From an uncultured Pontibacter sp. (lineage in GTDB: Bacteria > Bacteroidota > Bacteroidia > Cytophagales > Hymenobacteraceae), in assembly GCF_947499215.1 (NCBI RefSeq), contig NZ_CANMNI010000001.1, positions 868,001-932,000 of the forward strand: a DNA stretch of 64,000 nt, written 5' to 3'. This document shows positions 20,577 to 29,429 of the stretch, piece after piece. Each line of letters starts with the position of its first letter. Within the stretch, counting starts at the first letter, position 1. The position numbers and the translations under genes are program-made. The notes beneath the pieces are model-generated. The model made no database searches. It was not told the origin of the DNA and saw only the letters and a list, made by a program, of their open reading frames with translations.

Positions 20577-21217
20577 GCTACAAATCCCTCCTCTTTTTGC
20601 TCAACATTTATAACGCTCTGTGCCAAGCGCAACAAGTCTTGCTGCAGCGACTGGCTGCGGTCTTTGGCATACAGGGTGTGCACTAGCGTACCTATCTCCT
20701 CTTTTGTCGCGCCCGGATTTTGATCCTTAAACTGCAGCACTTGCTCGAGTATCGCCAGCGGCCTTGGACCCCATGTGAAGAGCCGCTCGTTGGTCTCTGC
20801 ATTCAGGCAGATCAGCTTCGGTATAGCGCGGCTTCCGTTAGTCAGGCAGGTATCCATCCACTCAGGGTTTTCGTCGCGCAGAATCACGGTGAGTTCGATG
20901 GTTGGCACGGCGTCGGCAATGGCGGCAAGGGCTGGCAGTTGCTGCGCTCCGTCCCCGCACCACGATTCCACCAGCACCACCCAATGCCACTCCGGTCGCG
21001 GCTGTTGCAGGGCTTCGAGTAAATCCTGGTTGATGGCGAATTGCTTCTCGACACGCTTCATGCGTTGCTGGTTAAGTCGGGTGTAGGCAATGCGCTCTTC
21101 GGTTTGCTCTTCGCCAGTAGTTTGGTTGTTGGCCACGAGTTCTTCTGACAGCTTTTTGAAGCTCTGATAGGTCAGCGGGTTGATGAGTTCGGGGGTAAGT
21201 ATATCAGGGGTGTTCAT
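20573..21217 (-). CDS. Thioredoxin-like protein with one active-site Cys
   Basis: A 214-residue cytoplasmic protein of the Thioredoxin_9-like group. The thioredoxin fold covers about residues 60-170, with VVLVESWCGDGAQQLPAL, where the usual CxxC is CGDG and keeps only the first Cys, and the cis-Pro region SRAIPKLICL. It is therefore unlikely to be a classical disulphide reductase; it may handle glutathione- or CoA-type thiols. It leads the operon under the FNR-type promoter at 21242-21284, linking it to low-oxygen or NO conditions. Confidence 0.78.
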   Translation of the reverse strand: MNTPDILTPELINPLTYQSFKKLSEELVANNQTTGEEQTEERIAYTRLNQQRMKRVEKQFAINQDLLEALQQPRPEWHWVVLVESWCGDGAQQLPALAAIADAVPTIELTVILRDENPEWMDTCLTNGSRAIPKLICLNAETNERLFTWGPRPLAILEQVLQFKDQNPGATKEEIGTLVHTLYAKDRSQSLQQDLLRLAQSVINVEQKEEGFVA

Positions 21218-21241
21218 ATGACGTTTGGGTTAAATTATATG

Positions 21242-21284
21242 CAAGTCTAGCTATCCCCACCTACTTATAAAATGACTTAAGTCA
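21242..21284 (-). promoter_or_regulatory. Promoter of the thioredoxin operon with FNR/DNR-type box
   Basis: The palindrome TGACTTAAGTCA (21273-21284) is followed on the minus strand by TAGACTTG (21242-21249), one base off TAnnTTTG. The distance from palindrome centre to the last G is 36.5 bp, identical to the hemA and nor-side promoters. Confidence 0.62.
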
Positions 21285-21340
21285 CTCACATACAATATTT
21301 AACAAACTTATTCCAGCTGTAAAAACAAATACATAGAAAA

Positions 21341-21352
21341 TGATCTATGTCA
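21341..21352. promoter_or_regulatory. Second FNR/DNR-type box, upstream of proline dehydrogenase
   Basis: TGATCTATGTCA is identical to the box at 32755-32766. No good -7 element lies at the 36.5-bp spacing on either strand, so it may be an auxiliary or distal site in this divergent region. Confidence 0.4.
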
Positions 21353-21432
21353 TTATTTGGACTAATGATGCTCATTTCTGAGCGCATGGTATTAGCCTAC
21401 CTTGTGATGGCATTTATTCTGTCAATACACAA

Positions 21433-22626
21433 ATGAGCGTTACCACTATACAACCATCCACCGTGTTTGATCCGGAAGATCTGAAGACAGCCTTCAGCAC
21501 CAAAACGGACGAAGAGCTTAAACTTGCCTACTTCCTTTTCCGGATGATGGGCAAACCTACTTTGGTCAAACTGGGCGGAATTGCCACCGTCTGGGCGCTA
21601 AAGCTGGGGCTTCCTATTAAAGGCCTCATCAAAGGCACCATTTACCGCCACTTCTGCGGAGGCGAGACGGCCCAGCAAGCGCAAAGTGCTATCCGCCGCA
21701 TGGCCAACGCCAAGGTATACACCGTGCTCGACTACGCCGCCGAAGCCAAGGAAGACGAAGCCGGTTTTGACCACGTGCTCGACGAGATCATGCGCAACAT
21801 CCGGCTGGCAAAAATAACCGGAGAGATCCCTTATATCAGCGTGAAACTGACAGGTATAGGCTCCCGCGAAATTTTCAGAAAAATGCAGGAAGGCGAGGTG
21901 CTCAATCAAGAAGAACAGGCCGCTTTTCAGCGTACAGAAAATCGTTTGGACCTGATTTGCAAGGCCGCCTTTGAAGCCAACATCACGGTATACATCGACG
22001 CCGAAGAAAGCTGGCTGCAGCAAGGGATGGATGAGCTGGCAGAGAAGATGATGCTGCGCTACAACGAGCGCCGAGCCGTGGTGTTCAACACGCTGCAGAT
22101 GTACCGCACCGACCGCATTGCCTACCTCACCGACTTGCTGAAGAGAAGTGAAGGCTACGATGTGATACTGGGTATAAAAATCGTGCGTGGTGCTTACATC
22201 GAAAAAGAACAGGAACGGGCCGCTGAGTATGGCTACCCGAGTCCGGTCTTTCACATCAAAGCAGACACTGACCGCAGTTTCGACAAGGCGATAGACATCT
22301 GTCTGCACCACCTTTACCGTGTCGAGCTTTGCGCTGCCACGCACAACGAAGCCAGCACCCGCTACCTCGTTAACCAGATCAACCGCCAAGGTATAGCAGA
22401 CCACCGGAAACGCATCCATTTCTCGCAACTCTACGGCATGAGCGACAACCTGACCTACAATCTGGCCAGCGCCGGTTTCAACGCTTCCAAATATTTGCCT
22501 TACGGCGATGTGGCTACTACCCTGCCTTACATGATCCGGAGAGCGGAGGAGAATACCTCTATCGCAGGTCAAATGGGTAGGGAGTTGAGCTTGTTGGAGG
22601 CGGAGATGAAGCGGAGGAAACTTTAA
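21433..22626 (+). CDS. Proline dehydrogenase
   Basis: A 397-residue flavoenzyme (stand-alone ProDH domain) that oxidises L-proline to pyrroline-5-carboxylate and passes electrons to quinone. Family motifs include ISVKLTGIGSREI, VYIDAEESWLQQG, YNERRAVVFNTLQMYRTDR, KIVRGAYIEKEQERA, CAATHNEAS and a C-terminal YGDVATTLPYMIRRAEENTS. The length matches Bacteroidota monofunctional ProDH. It is transcribed alone, divergently from the thioredoxin operon, and is followed by the palindromic repeat copy 2. Confidence 0.92.
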   Translation: MSVTTIQPSTVFDPEDLKTAFSTKTDEELKLAYFLFRMMGKPTLVKLGGIATVWALKLGLPIKGLIKGTIYRHFCGGETAQQAQSAIRRMANAKVYTVLDYAAEAKEDEAGFDHVLDEIMRNIRLAKITGEIPYISVKLTGIGSREIFRKMQEGEVLNQEEQAAFQRTENRLDLICKAAFEANITVYIDAEESWLQQGMDELAEKMMLRYNERRAVVFNTLQMYRTDRIAYLTDLLKRSEGYDVILGIKIVRGAYIEKEQERAAEYGYPSPVFHIKADTDRSFDKAIDICLHHLYRVELCAATHNEASTRYLVNQINRQGIADHRKRIHFSQLYGMSDNLTYNLASAGFNASKYLPYGDVATTLPYMIRRAEENTSIAGQMGRELSLLEAEMKRRKL

Positions 22627-22812
22627 CCCCTCCCCAACCCTCCCCTAAAAACAGGGGAGGGAGCTTTGAGAATGATTAACTAAACGCCCTAGCTCGCCAC
22701 TGGCAAGTGAGGGCAAAAAATAGATAAGTAAACAATTCAAAGTCTCTCAACTCCCCCTCCTGTTTTGGGGGTAGGGGCCCTCGACAAAAGGAGGGGGCTG
22801 GTGGGAGGTTAA
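22624..22812. repeat. Composite palindromic repeat, copy 2 (inverted to copy 1)
   Basis: It begins TAACCCCTCCCCAACCC and CCCTAAAAACAGGGGAGGGA and ends CTCCCCCTCCTGTTTTGGGG, GGGCCCTCGACAAAAGGAGG. This is the reverse complement of the element at 11503-11673. The central hairpin has decayed (CCCTAGCTCGCC...GTGAGGG). The first bases overlap the proline dehydrogenase stop. Confidence 0.8.
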
Positions 22813-22838
22813 ATCAAACCGATACAGCATTTTCATTC

Positions 22839-24644
22839 ATGATCAAAAACACACCGCACACCTTCCACATCCCGGTTATGGGGTTGGCTTTTTCCATCGA
22901 CTCGCCTATGAAAGTGGCGCAGTATGGTATTTCTTCTGTTGTCTCGCTGAGCGACGATACTTTGCTCGAGCAAATGCGCGAGCACTATAGCCATGTCTAT
23001 CAGGAGCACTTCACTCCTATCACACCGAAAGATGCCGACTACCGTGCCCGTCGTGTGGAAGAGTACCTGAACCTCGCCGACCGCATTGTGAAGCAACAGG
23101 TAGAAGCGCTAAAACAAGAGTCGTTTGATTCGGAGTCGCGCCTGACCAAGTACTTTTTGTTGCTGCCAGACAATGCGCCGCTTAAAACGCTTTACCGGAA
23201 AATGCTACAAACCAACAATCCGGAGCTGAAAAAGATCATGCAGGATGAGTTGCGACAAGCTGTGGTGCCGGGAAGTATTGATGTGAACATCATGACGAAG
23301 CTCGACAAAACCAACTATGACAAAGACGGCAATCCGCTACCATCGGAGTACTCCGACGCACTGGCCGCGCTGCGTGGTTTTGCCAACAGCACAGTGCATG
23401 CCTCGGTAATTTTCTCGGCAGGTATGAACATGCGTTTGTATAGCTACCTCGAGCAATTCCCCTGCTTTTTCCCTGATGAAGATGGCTATCTGCAAAAGCA
23501 AGTTGTGATCAAGGTGAGTGACTACCGCTCGGCATTTGTGCAGGGCAAGATACTGGCTAAAAAAGGTATCTGGGTATCGGAATTCCGTATCGAGTCCGGC
23601 CTGAACTGCGGGGGCCATGCCTTCGCGACAGACGGCTATTTGATCGGCCCGATTCTGGAAGAGTTCAAGCAAAACCGACAGGTCATGCAGGACGAACTCT
23701 ATACCTTGTTCAGCAATGCCCTCACAGCTAAAGGTAATCCTGTGCCAGAGAAAGCGCCTACTACGCACATCACCATGCAAGGCGGGATCGGTACATCAGA
23801 AGAGCACAATTTTCTGTTGGAGCACTACGGCATGGACGCCGCCGGTTGGGGTACGCCGTTCCTATTGGTACCAGAAGCCACAACAGTAGATGCTGAAACG
23901 ATGGAGAAGCTCGCCCGCGCGAAAAAAGAAGACTTATACCTAAGCCCGATATCCCCGCTTGGTGTACCGTTCAACTCACTGCGCGGCACCAGTTCCGAGG
24001 CGCTTACGCTAGCACGCATTGAAAAAGGCAAGCCGGGTAGTCCGTGCGAGAAAAAGCACTTGGTTTCGAACTCCGACTTCACGAAAGAACCGATCTGTAC
24101 GGCTTCCCGCAAGTATCAACGCAACAAACTTGTGCAGCTGCAGGGACTAGGCTTACCGGAAGCGGAATACAAAGCCCAAGAAGCAAAAGTGCTCGAAAAG
24201 GAGTGCCTCTGCGAAGGGCTAGCCAATACCGCTTTAGTGAAGCTAGGTATAGCCCGCAAAGCTGTTGCTTCCCGTCCGATAGCTATCTGCCCGGGTCCGA
24301 ATCTTGCCTACTTCTCCAACATTTTTAAACTGCAGGAGATGGTAGATCATATTTACGGTCGTGTGAATGTGCTCAACAGCACTTATCGTCCGCATGTGTT
24401 CGTCAACGAGCTCAACATGTACGTACAATACTGGAAGAACAAGAAGGCCGAACTGCAGGAAACCATGACCGACAAGCAGGAAAAATACCTGCAGAGTTTC
24501 TGGCAGAACCTGCAGCAAGGTATAGCTTATTACAAAGAGCTAGTACCAACCCTTTTCAAAGACCAGCTTGAAAAACGCGTGCTGATGCTGGATGAATTAC
24601 TCGAAGCCGAAGACCAGTTGCAATTGGCGAATCAGAAGGTATAA
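22839..24644 (+). CDS. Conserved Bacteroidota protein of unknown function, paired with QueD
   Basis: A 601-residue soluble protein that I cannot assign to a named family. Visible features are an N-terminal MGLAFSIDSPMKVAQYGISS, a Gly/Cys block ESGLNCGGHAFATDGYLIG (about residue 255), TTHITMQGGIGTSEEHNFL, and a cysteine-rich C-terminal section (SPCEKKHLVSN, EPICTASRKYQ, EKECLCEGLANTAL) that could hold a metal or Fe-S cluster. The start MGLAFSIDSPMKVA and the repeated Gly motifs suggest a TIM-barrel-like fold, but this is a guess. It ends six bases before the QueD-like gene, so the pair is probably functional. Confidence 0.6.
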   Translation: MIKNTPHTFHIPVMGLAFSIDSPMKVAQYGISSVVSLSDDTLLEQMREHYSHVYQEHFTPITPKDADYRARRVEEYLNLADRIVKQQVEALKQESFDSESRLTKYFLLLPDNAPLKTLYRKMLQTNNPELKKIMQDELRQAVVPGSIDVNIMTKLDKTNYDKDGNPLPSEYSDALAALRGFANSTVHASVIFSAGMNMRLYSYLEQFPCFFPDEDGYLQKQVVIKVSDYRSAFVQGKILAKKGIWVSEFRIESGLNCGGHAFATDGYLIGPILEEFKQNRQVMQDELYTLFSNALTAKGNPVPEKAPTTHITMQGGIGTSEEHNFLLEHYGMDAAGWGTPFLLVPEATTVDAETMEKLARAKKEDLYLSPISPLGVPFNSLRGTSSEALTLARIEKGKPGSPCEKKHLVSNSDFTKEPICTASRKYQRNKLVQLQGLGLPEAEYKAQEAKVLEKECLCEGLANTALVKLGIARKAVASRPIAICPGPNLAYFSNIFKLQEMVDHIYGRVNVLNSTYRPHVFVNELNMYVQYWKNKKAELQETMTDKQEKYLQSFWQNLQQGIAYYKELVPTLFKDQLEKRVLMLDELLEAEDQLQLANQKV

Positions 24645-24650
24645 GAGAAC

Positions 24651-25097
24651 ATGAGTAGAATACGATTAACCCGCCTGTTCACATTTGAAGCCGCGCATGC
24701 CCTGCAGAATTACAAGGGCGGTTGCCGCAACATTCACGGGCATTCTTACCGATTGGAAGTAACCATTATCGGCACGCCTATCGTGAGCGAAACACACCCG
24801 AATGACGGTATGGTGATGGATTTCAAGGACCTGAAAAAGCTGGTGCAGGAAACCATCATTGAGCCGATCGACCATGCGCTCTTGCTGCGTCAGGACGCCT
24901 CGATGGAACTGGTAGAGGCACTGCGGCACTTGAATCACAAACTGGTGCTCACGCCCTTTCAACCAACTTGCGAGAACATGCTGATTGATTTTAAACAGCG
25001 GATCCGGCATTTGCTACCAGATTATGTGGAACTGCACAGCCTCAAGCTCTGGGAAACGGAGAAGTCCTTTGCGGAATGGTATGCTTCGGACAATTGA
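24651..25097 (+). CDS. queD: 6-pyruvoyl-tetrahydropterin synthase / QueD family
   Basis: A 148-residue tunnelling-fold enzyme. It shows the zinc-binding histidines (FEAAHAL, CRNIHGHSYRLEV), the catalytic Cys in GGCRNIHGH, the HPNDGMVMDFKDLK block and the C-terminal LWETEKSFAEW. These are the hallmarks of QueD (6-carboxy-tetrahydropterin synthase, queuosine pathway) and PTPS; the two are not fully separable here. The usual queC/queE are not adjacent. It follows the 601-residue unknown, hinting at a pterin- or deazapurine-related role for that protein. Confidence 0.87.
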   Translation: MSRIRLTRLFTFEAAHALQNYKGGCRNIHGHSYRLEVTIIGTPIVSETHPNDGMVMDFKDLKKLVQETIIEPIDHALLLRQDASMELVEALRHLNHKLVLTPFQPTCENMLIDFKQRIRHLLPDYVELHSLKLWETEKSFAEWYASDN

Positions 25098-25121
25098 GTA
25101 AGTAGTTTCCTCCCCCTTAGA

Positions 25122-25168
25122 AACGGCCCTGATCATGGCTTAAGCTACATGAACAGGGCCGTTTTTTT
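25122..25168 (+). terminator. Rho-independent terminator after queD
   Basis: AACGGCCCTG (25122-25131) pairs with CAGGGCCGTT (25154-25163), followed by TTTTT. Confidence 0.85.
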
Positions 25169-25266
25169 GTGCCTTTTAGTATAGAACACTCTGGTTATAA
25201 ACATTATACCTTGAAACGAAGCCGATTTACACTCGTTTTATAGAGTTCTCACCAATACAAACGACT

Positions 25267-25494
25267 ATGAAAAAGGCATTTATTATTTTTATCGGCATTT
25301 TCTTCTTCTCCTGCACATCTGACAATACCACACACGACACTGATCGTGAGACAGATACTCGTAACACCGAAACTATGGATGAAAGTGTAGAGATTGGTTC
25401 TGGCGAAGAAGTAAGCCCGCAACTGGATATGCAGGATGACACCGCCGCGTTTGAGGTCGATACGGTGACGACACCTAGACCAGTCGGTCAGTAA
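25267..25494 (+). CDS. Small acidic lipoprotein
   Basis: A 75-residue protein with a signal sequence and lipobox (IGIFFFSC, Cys about residue 16). A Thr/Asp/Glu-rich disordered tail follows. There is no recognised family; this type of short lipoprotein is common in Bacteroidota. It is a single gene between two terminators. Confidence 0.65.
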   Translation: MKKAFIIFIGIFFFSCTSDNTTHDTDRETDTRNTETMDESVEIGSGEEVSPQLDMQDDTAAFEVDTVTTPRPVGQ

Positions 25495-25505
25495 CATAAA
25501 GCAAT

Positions 25506-25543
25506 AAAAAATCCCCGACTTGAGTAAGCCGGGGATTTTTTTT
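25506..25543. terminator. Bidirectional terminator between lipoprotein gene and nosY
   Basis: AAAAATCCCCG pairs with CGGGGATTTTT; the A-run on one side and T-run on the other serve both converging genes. Confidence 0.85.
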
Positions 25544-25553
25544 AATAGCTATG

Positions 25554-26321
25554 TTATACATCCCTCCTTTTAAACGCCCTCCTCGAAGTCATCAGTGGCA
25601 CGAGCACCCACAGCACCATTACCACCAAAGCGATTCCTATCCCCCACATGCTGCCAAAAATGCTTTTGTAAAGTGCACCGGTATAGCCCATCATGGCAGA
25701 AATATCTAAGTTCAGCAACACCATCACACGACCCAAATCCACTGGGTTAAGCGCAGTCAAAGCGAGTGTGGCATACTCCAGTGGGTAATCGGCAAACGAG
25801 TACAGAATAAACAGCACAATGCCGTCGTAGATAAGCGCGAAGTAGAACCAGAGCAATAGCGCTATACCTATACCTTTGGCTTTGTCGCGGGTGATCACAG
25901 AGGCTAGGAAGGCCAGCGCTACGAAGATGAAGGTAATGAAAACACCCGTCAGCACAAGGTATAAACCCGTGGCGCTCGGCGCAAACAAGAGCACCGGTAT
26001 ACCTACGCCGATCAGGAAAGCGGCGGACAGCGACAGGGAAACGCCCCAGTATTCGCTCATGAAAATCTTGCTGCGCTTGATTGGTTGTGATACCAAGAGC
26101 TCCATAAATTCATAGGAGTTGTAGAAGTGCGTCGTGCCGAACACAATGCTGATAAGCGGCACCGTGAGTAGCACCAGATTTAGCAAACTCAACAGGCCCT
26201 TCTCAGGGCTGCCGCCAAGGTTGAACAGGCCAATAGAGAGCAGCAACAGAAACAAGGTATAGGCCACCACAATTTTGTTGCGCACAATGTCGTAAAGTAC
26301 GTACTTGATGATCTTGTTCAT
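25554..26321 (-). CDS. nosY: ABC transporter permease NosY
   Basis: A 255-residue membrane protein with six hydrophobic segments, of the ABC-2 permease type. With the ATPase NosF and periplasmic NosD it forms the NosDFY complex that supports assembly of the CuZ centre of N2O reductase. It ends the nos operon and follows nosF by three bases. The conserved NSYEFMELLVSQPIKRSKIFMSEYWGV block supports the assignment. Confidence 0.87.
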   Translation of the reverse strand: MNKIIKYVLYDIVRNKIVVAYTLFLLLLSIGLFNLGGSPEKGLLSLLNLVLLTVPLISIVFGTTHFYNSYEFMELLVSQPIKRSKIFMSEYWGVSLSLSAAFLIGVGIPVLLFAPSATGLYLVLTGVFITFIFVALAFLASVITRDKAKGIGIALLLWFYFALIYDGIVLFILYSFADYPLEYATLALTALNPVDLGRVMVLLNLDISAMMGYTGALYKSIFGSMWGIGIALVVMVLWVLVPLMTSRRAFKRRDV

Positions 26322-26324
26322 GGC

Positions 26325-27032
26325 CTAGTCCTCCTCGTTCATAATTTTGGCAATAGCACGGCTCAGGCGCTCCTCATTGGTGTGCTGCTTGATGCTGGCG
26401 ATTGTCTCATGAAATTTAAGTGCGCCGTCCACCAGACACATCACCTCGTCGGCCACCTCTTCCACCTCACTCATAATGTGCGAAGTGATCAGGATCAGCT
26501 TGCCCTTTTTCTTTTCCTTCAGGATTTTGCACTTCAGGATCTCCGCCGAAATCGGGTCGAGGCCAGCGGTTGGTTCATCAAGAATAAGCACCTGCGGGTC
26601 GAACATGAAAGCCAGTGCCGCACTCACTTTTTGCTTCGTGCCGCCCGACAGGGAGCCCATTCTTTTATCATAGATATCCTTGAGGCCATACAGGCCTATT
26701 AATTCTTCGTCAATGGTTTTGGCGTCTTTGCGGATGTCACGGATCATATCGATCACCTGCCGGATCTTCATGTTCTCCGGGTACTTACCAATTTGTGGCA
26801 TATAACCGATCTGACTGCGGTAGGCGTACTTTTTCAGCACACTCTCGCCATCCATTTTTATATCGCCGCTATCCGGCAGCACCATACCCAGTATGCACTT
26901 GCTCATAGTGGTTTTGCCCGAGCCGTTTGGCCCGATAACCGACACCACACGGCCACCGCCAAAGCGCACCGTCAGGTCTTTGAGCACGGTTAGCTTACCG
27001 TAGGTTTTGGACAAGTTTTCTATCGTTATCAT
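26325..27032 (-). CDS. nosF: ABC transporter ATPase NosF
   Basis: A 235-residue ABC ATPase with Walker A (GPNGSGKTT), the Q-loop in IGYMPQIGKYPENM, the signature LSGGTKQK and Walker B (VLILDEPTAGLDPIS), followed by the switch His in ITSHIMSE. Partner of NosY and NosD in copper-site maturation of N2O reductase. Its start overlaps the 3' end of nosD by 38 bases, so translation is coupled. Confidence 0.92.
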   Translation of the reverse strand: MITIENLSKTYGKLTVLKDLTVRFGGGRVVSVIGPNGSGKTTMSKCILGMVLPDSGDIKMDGESVLKKYAYRSQIGYMPQIGKYPENMKIRQVIDMIRDIRKDAKTIDEELIGLYGLKDIYDKRMGSLSGGTKQKVSAALAFMFDPQVLILDEPTAGLDPISAEILKCKILKEKKKGKLILITSHIMSEVEEVADEVMCLVDGALKFHETIASIKQHTNEERLSRAIAKIMNEED

Positions 27033-28293
27033 GATTTACTTTCTTCATTAAAGGGCGTTCGTCGACCAGACTCTCAGGTATAAAACTCGGCAGCACCCGC
27101 TCGATGCTGTCCATCATGTCGACCATAAAGCTACGCATAAACATCACCGAAGGCGGCACGCGTTCAACCAACATGGAGTACAAACTAACTGGGCGGTAAG
27201 GCACATCCCCTATCTTGTTTTTATCAAGGTCGTAGCCGTTGTACTTGTCCCAGTAGTTGTGCTCGAACAGGTTCATGGTTGGACTTCCGTTGGTGCTCAC
27301 ATCAAAGGAGTTACCGGTGAAGTTGTTTAGCCTAAAGGTGTCCTGAATGCAGCTGGCTAATAAGCGTATGGCCCAGCCGTTGCGGTCAAAGTCGTTGTTT
27401 TCTATGTGTAACCGGCTGGAGCTTTCCATGTAAATGCCAGTGGTGTTTCTGCGGAATGTATTATTAAGAATGACACTTTGCGAAATATCTTTCAGGAGCA
27501 AGCCATAAGCAGAGGCGCCCCAGTTGTCTTCAAAAGTGTTGTGTTCCATCCGGATGTTGCGGGTATACATCACGGCCACGCCGGCACCGTTTTTCCGGAA
27601 GATATTGCGAGTATACACGTTGCCGTCCGAGAACATAAAATGCAGTCCGTAACGGTTGTTGCGCTCGCTGATGTTCTCGTTAATCAGGCTGTTGGTCACG
27701 TACTCAAAGTAAATACCGTCGCGGTGACCTTCCACCCTGTTGTTGCTTACTTCCACACCATCGGTGCGCCACACGTGTATAGCATTACCCAGCGCCGACT
27801 CTATCTTGCCGGTGCTCTGCCCCCGTACCACATTGCCCTTCACTACACTGTTGTCGGCGTTCTGTATGTATATCCCAAAATAGGTGTTCAGGACGGTGTT
27901 ATTCAGTATCTGTATGTTTTCATGGTCGGCCACACGAATGGCGGCATCGTCGCGCATGTAGCTCACGGCCACGTTCTGTACGGTAAAGCCCTCCACTTTC
28001 ACATTAGAGGATTTGATGGTGATGATCTGGCCGCTGTTTTGGCCATCTATCACCGGGTTATTGCGGCCTATCAAACTGATGGGCTTGTTAATCTCTATAC
28101 CTGACTCTTTGTATACGCCGCCATCCACGAGCACCACGTCGCCGGCTTTCGCCTTGTTCACGGCCTCTTTCACGGAGTGGTACTCGCAGGTGTTGCATAC
28201 CTTTAGTGTGTCGCCAAGTGCCACAGGGCTACCCAGCAGCCACACCAAAGCGCATGCAGTCCAAACTACTATATATTTACTCAGGTTTTTCAT
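26995..28293 (-). CDS. nosD: Periplasmic copper-site maturation protein NosD
   Basis: A 432-residue exported protein with a signal peptide (ALVWLLGSPVALG). A right-handed parallel beta-helix follows, made of repeated N-x-V/I-x-x-N-x-x-x turns typical of the NosD/CASH repeat family (VISLIGRNNPVIDGQ, NSVVKGNVVRG, GLLLKDISQSVILNNTF). It acts with NosFY in loading the catalytic copper cluster of NosZ. It overlaps nosL by 17 bases upstream and nosF by 38 bases downstream, which shows a compact operon. Confidence 0.92.
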   Translation of the reverse strand: MKNLSKYIVVWTACALVWLLGSPVALGDTLKVCNTCEYHSVKEAVNKAKAGDVVLVDGGVYKESGIEINKPISLIGRNNPVIDGQNSGQIITIKSSNVKVEGFTVQNVAVSYMRDDAAIRVADHENIQILNNTVLNTYFGIYIQNADNSVVKGNVVRGQSTGKIESALGNAIHVWRTDGVEVSNNRVEGHRDGIYFEYVTNSLINENISERNNRYGLHFMFSDGNVYTRNIFRKNGAGVAVMYTRNIRMEHNTFEDNWGASAYGLLLKDISQSVILNNTFRRNTTGIYMESSSRLHIENNDFDRNGWAIRLLASCIQDTFRLNNFTGNSFDVSTNGSPTMNLFEHNYWDKYNGYDLDKNKIGDVPYRPVSLYSMLVERVPPSVMFMRSFMVDMMDSIERVLPSFIPESLVDERPLMKKVNHDNDRKLVQNLR

Positions 28294-28741
28294 TGTTTTT
28301 TACGGCTGTCATCGCCTGTTCCCAGTTCAGCAGGCGACCGCCTACTTCCTGTTGCATTTTGGTGGCTGTGGCTTTGTCCGACACAGCTGTCAGGTACATG
28401 CCCATGGGGCTTGGGAGCTCTTGGCTCTGTATAAAATTGGCGCTACGGGCGTCAATCAGTTCGTTTGGTCGTGTGAAGTCTGTTACCAATATGTAAGCTG
28501 CTTTTTCGGCTTGCTCGGTATTTTCCTGCAGGTATGCGGCCAGACACTCAGCCGAGTCGAAGTAAAAGGGCTTGCCTTTGTCATTCACCAGCTCGGCACC
28601 ATACCTGTTATCCGATACAGTCATCTGGCAGTGGGCACAGTTCACTTCGCCATAGGCGATAGGCTTCGGCTCCACTTGGCAGGCAGCCAACAAAGTCAGC
28701 ACCATCGCCACTAGAAGCACATTCTGAATCAATCGTCTCAT
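28277..28741 (-). CDS. nosL: Copper-binding lipoprotein NosL
   Basis: A 154-residue lipoprotein (lipobox LLAAC near residue 20). The mature part shows the NosL motif VNCAHCQMTVSD followed by GAELVNDKGKPFYFDSAECLAAYL. NosL supplies Cu(I) to the NosZ maturation apparatus on the periplasmic side. It overlaps the preceding membrane-protein gene by ATGA and nosD by 17 bases. Confidence 0.92.
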   Translation of the reverse strand: MRRLIQNVLLVAMVLTLLAACQVEPKPIAYGEVNCAHCQMTVSDNRYGAELVNDKGKPFYFDSAECLAAYLQENTEQAEKAAYILVTDFTRPNELIDARSANFIQSQELPSPMGMYLTAVSDKATATKMQQEVGGRLLNWEQAMTAVKNNEKPE

Positions 28742-29340
28742 ACCATTACTTTTTTTGCGTTATGCTTCGCTTCCTTTTTACGGCTTAAGAAGTATACCAG
28801 TGCAGAAATTGTGATGGCTAGGAAGATACCAAAGCTACCCCATGCTGGCAAGGACAAAGCCTCAAAATTAAGCAGGGTTTTGTGACCTAACAGCGGTGGC
28901 ACGTACGTCATGCCCGGCACTTTGATAGGGGCTGTTGGGTCCAGGTTGGTACCGAACTTCTCCAGCCAAAGGTAAAAGTCAAGTATACCCACAGCACCTG
29001 CAATCATCAGCAGCACTGTCCAGCTCAGCACCAGTTTTCGTTTGCCTATAAAAGCGATCAGCACACCTGTCACCATAAAAAAGATGACAATGTAAGGCAT
29101 GATCTTAAGCTCGGCGAAAGAGTCGGCGTGGATAGGCTCCATGCCAATATAGTGGTTAAGAATGTTAAAGTTTTGAATAGCTCCAGCCGTGTTACCCGCT
29201 ATCTGGTTCACCCAGATGTGCATTTCTAGCCCTTCGGGGTATTGTGGAGCGGTTAGGTATATCTTCCACATAGGGAAGAGAAACAACAAGCCGAGAGATA
29301 GCGCAGCTATGATCATCAGCACTTTTTGGTAAGCTTTCAT
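28738..29340 (-). CDS. Membrane protein of the nos operon
   Basis: A 200-residue protein with four to five hydrophobic helices and an exposed loop rich in His and Met (PEGLEMHIWVNQIAG, FNILNHYIGMEPIH, PPLLGHKTLLNFEAL). Similar proteins stand between nosZ and nosL in Bacteroidota clade II nos clusters. They may play the part of NosB-like membrane proteins, but the mechanism is unknown. It follows nosZ after a hairpin at 29372-29402 and is coupled by ATGA to nosL. Confidence 0.75.
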   Translation of the reverse strand: MKAYQKVLMIIAALSLGLLFLFPMWKIYLTAPQYPEGLEMHIWVNQIAGNTAGAIQNFNILNHYIGMEPIHADSFAELKIMPYIVIFFMVTGVLIAFIGKRKLVLSWTVLLMIAGAVGILDFYLWLEKFGTNLDPTAPIKVPGMTYVPPLLGHKTLLNFEALSLPAWGSFGIFLAITISALVYFLSRKKEAKHNAKKVMV

Positions 29341-29371
29341 CCTTGTTAAGTTTAAGGTGAAAATTAAAAAT

Positions 29372-29402
29372 AAGCGGAGGCTGCCCCGGGCAACCTCCGC
29401 TT
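29372..29402 (-). terminator. Hairpin between nosZ and the rest of the nos operon
   Basis: AAGCGGAGG and CCTCCGCTT pair around a 13-base loop, and on the minus strand the stem is followed by ATTTTTAATTTT. It could be a leaky terminator or an mRNA-stabilising hairpin that makes nosZ transcript more abundant than the assembly genes. Confidence 0.6.
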
Positions 29403-29429
29403 GTGTTATGCCCGACTTATACCGTCTGG

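Noticed and set aside
21598..22572. 324-residue minus-strand frame in proline dehydrogenase
   Set aside because: Shadow frame; the plus strand holds all conserved motifs.
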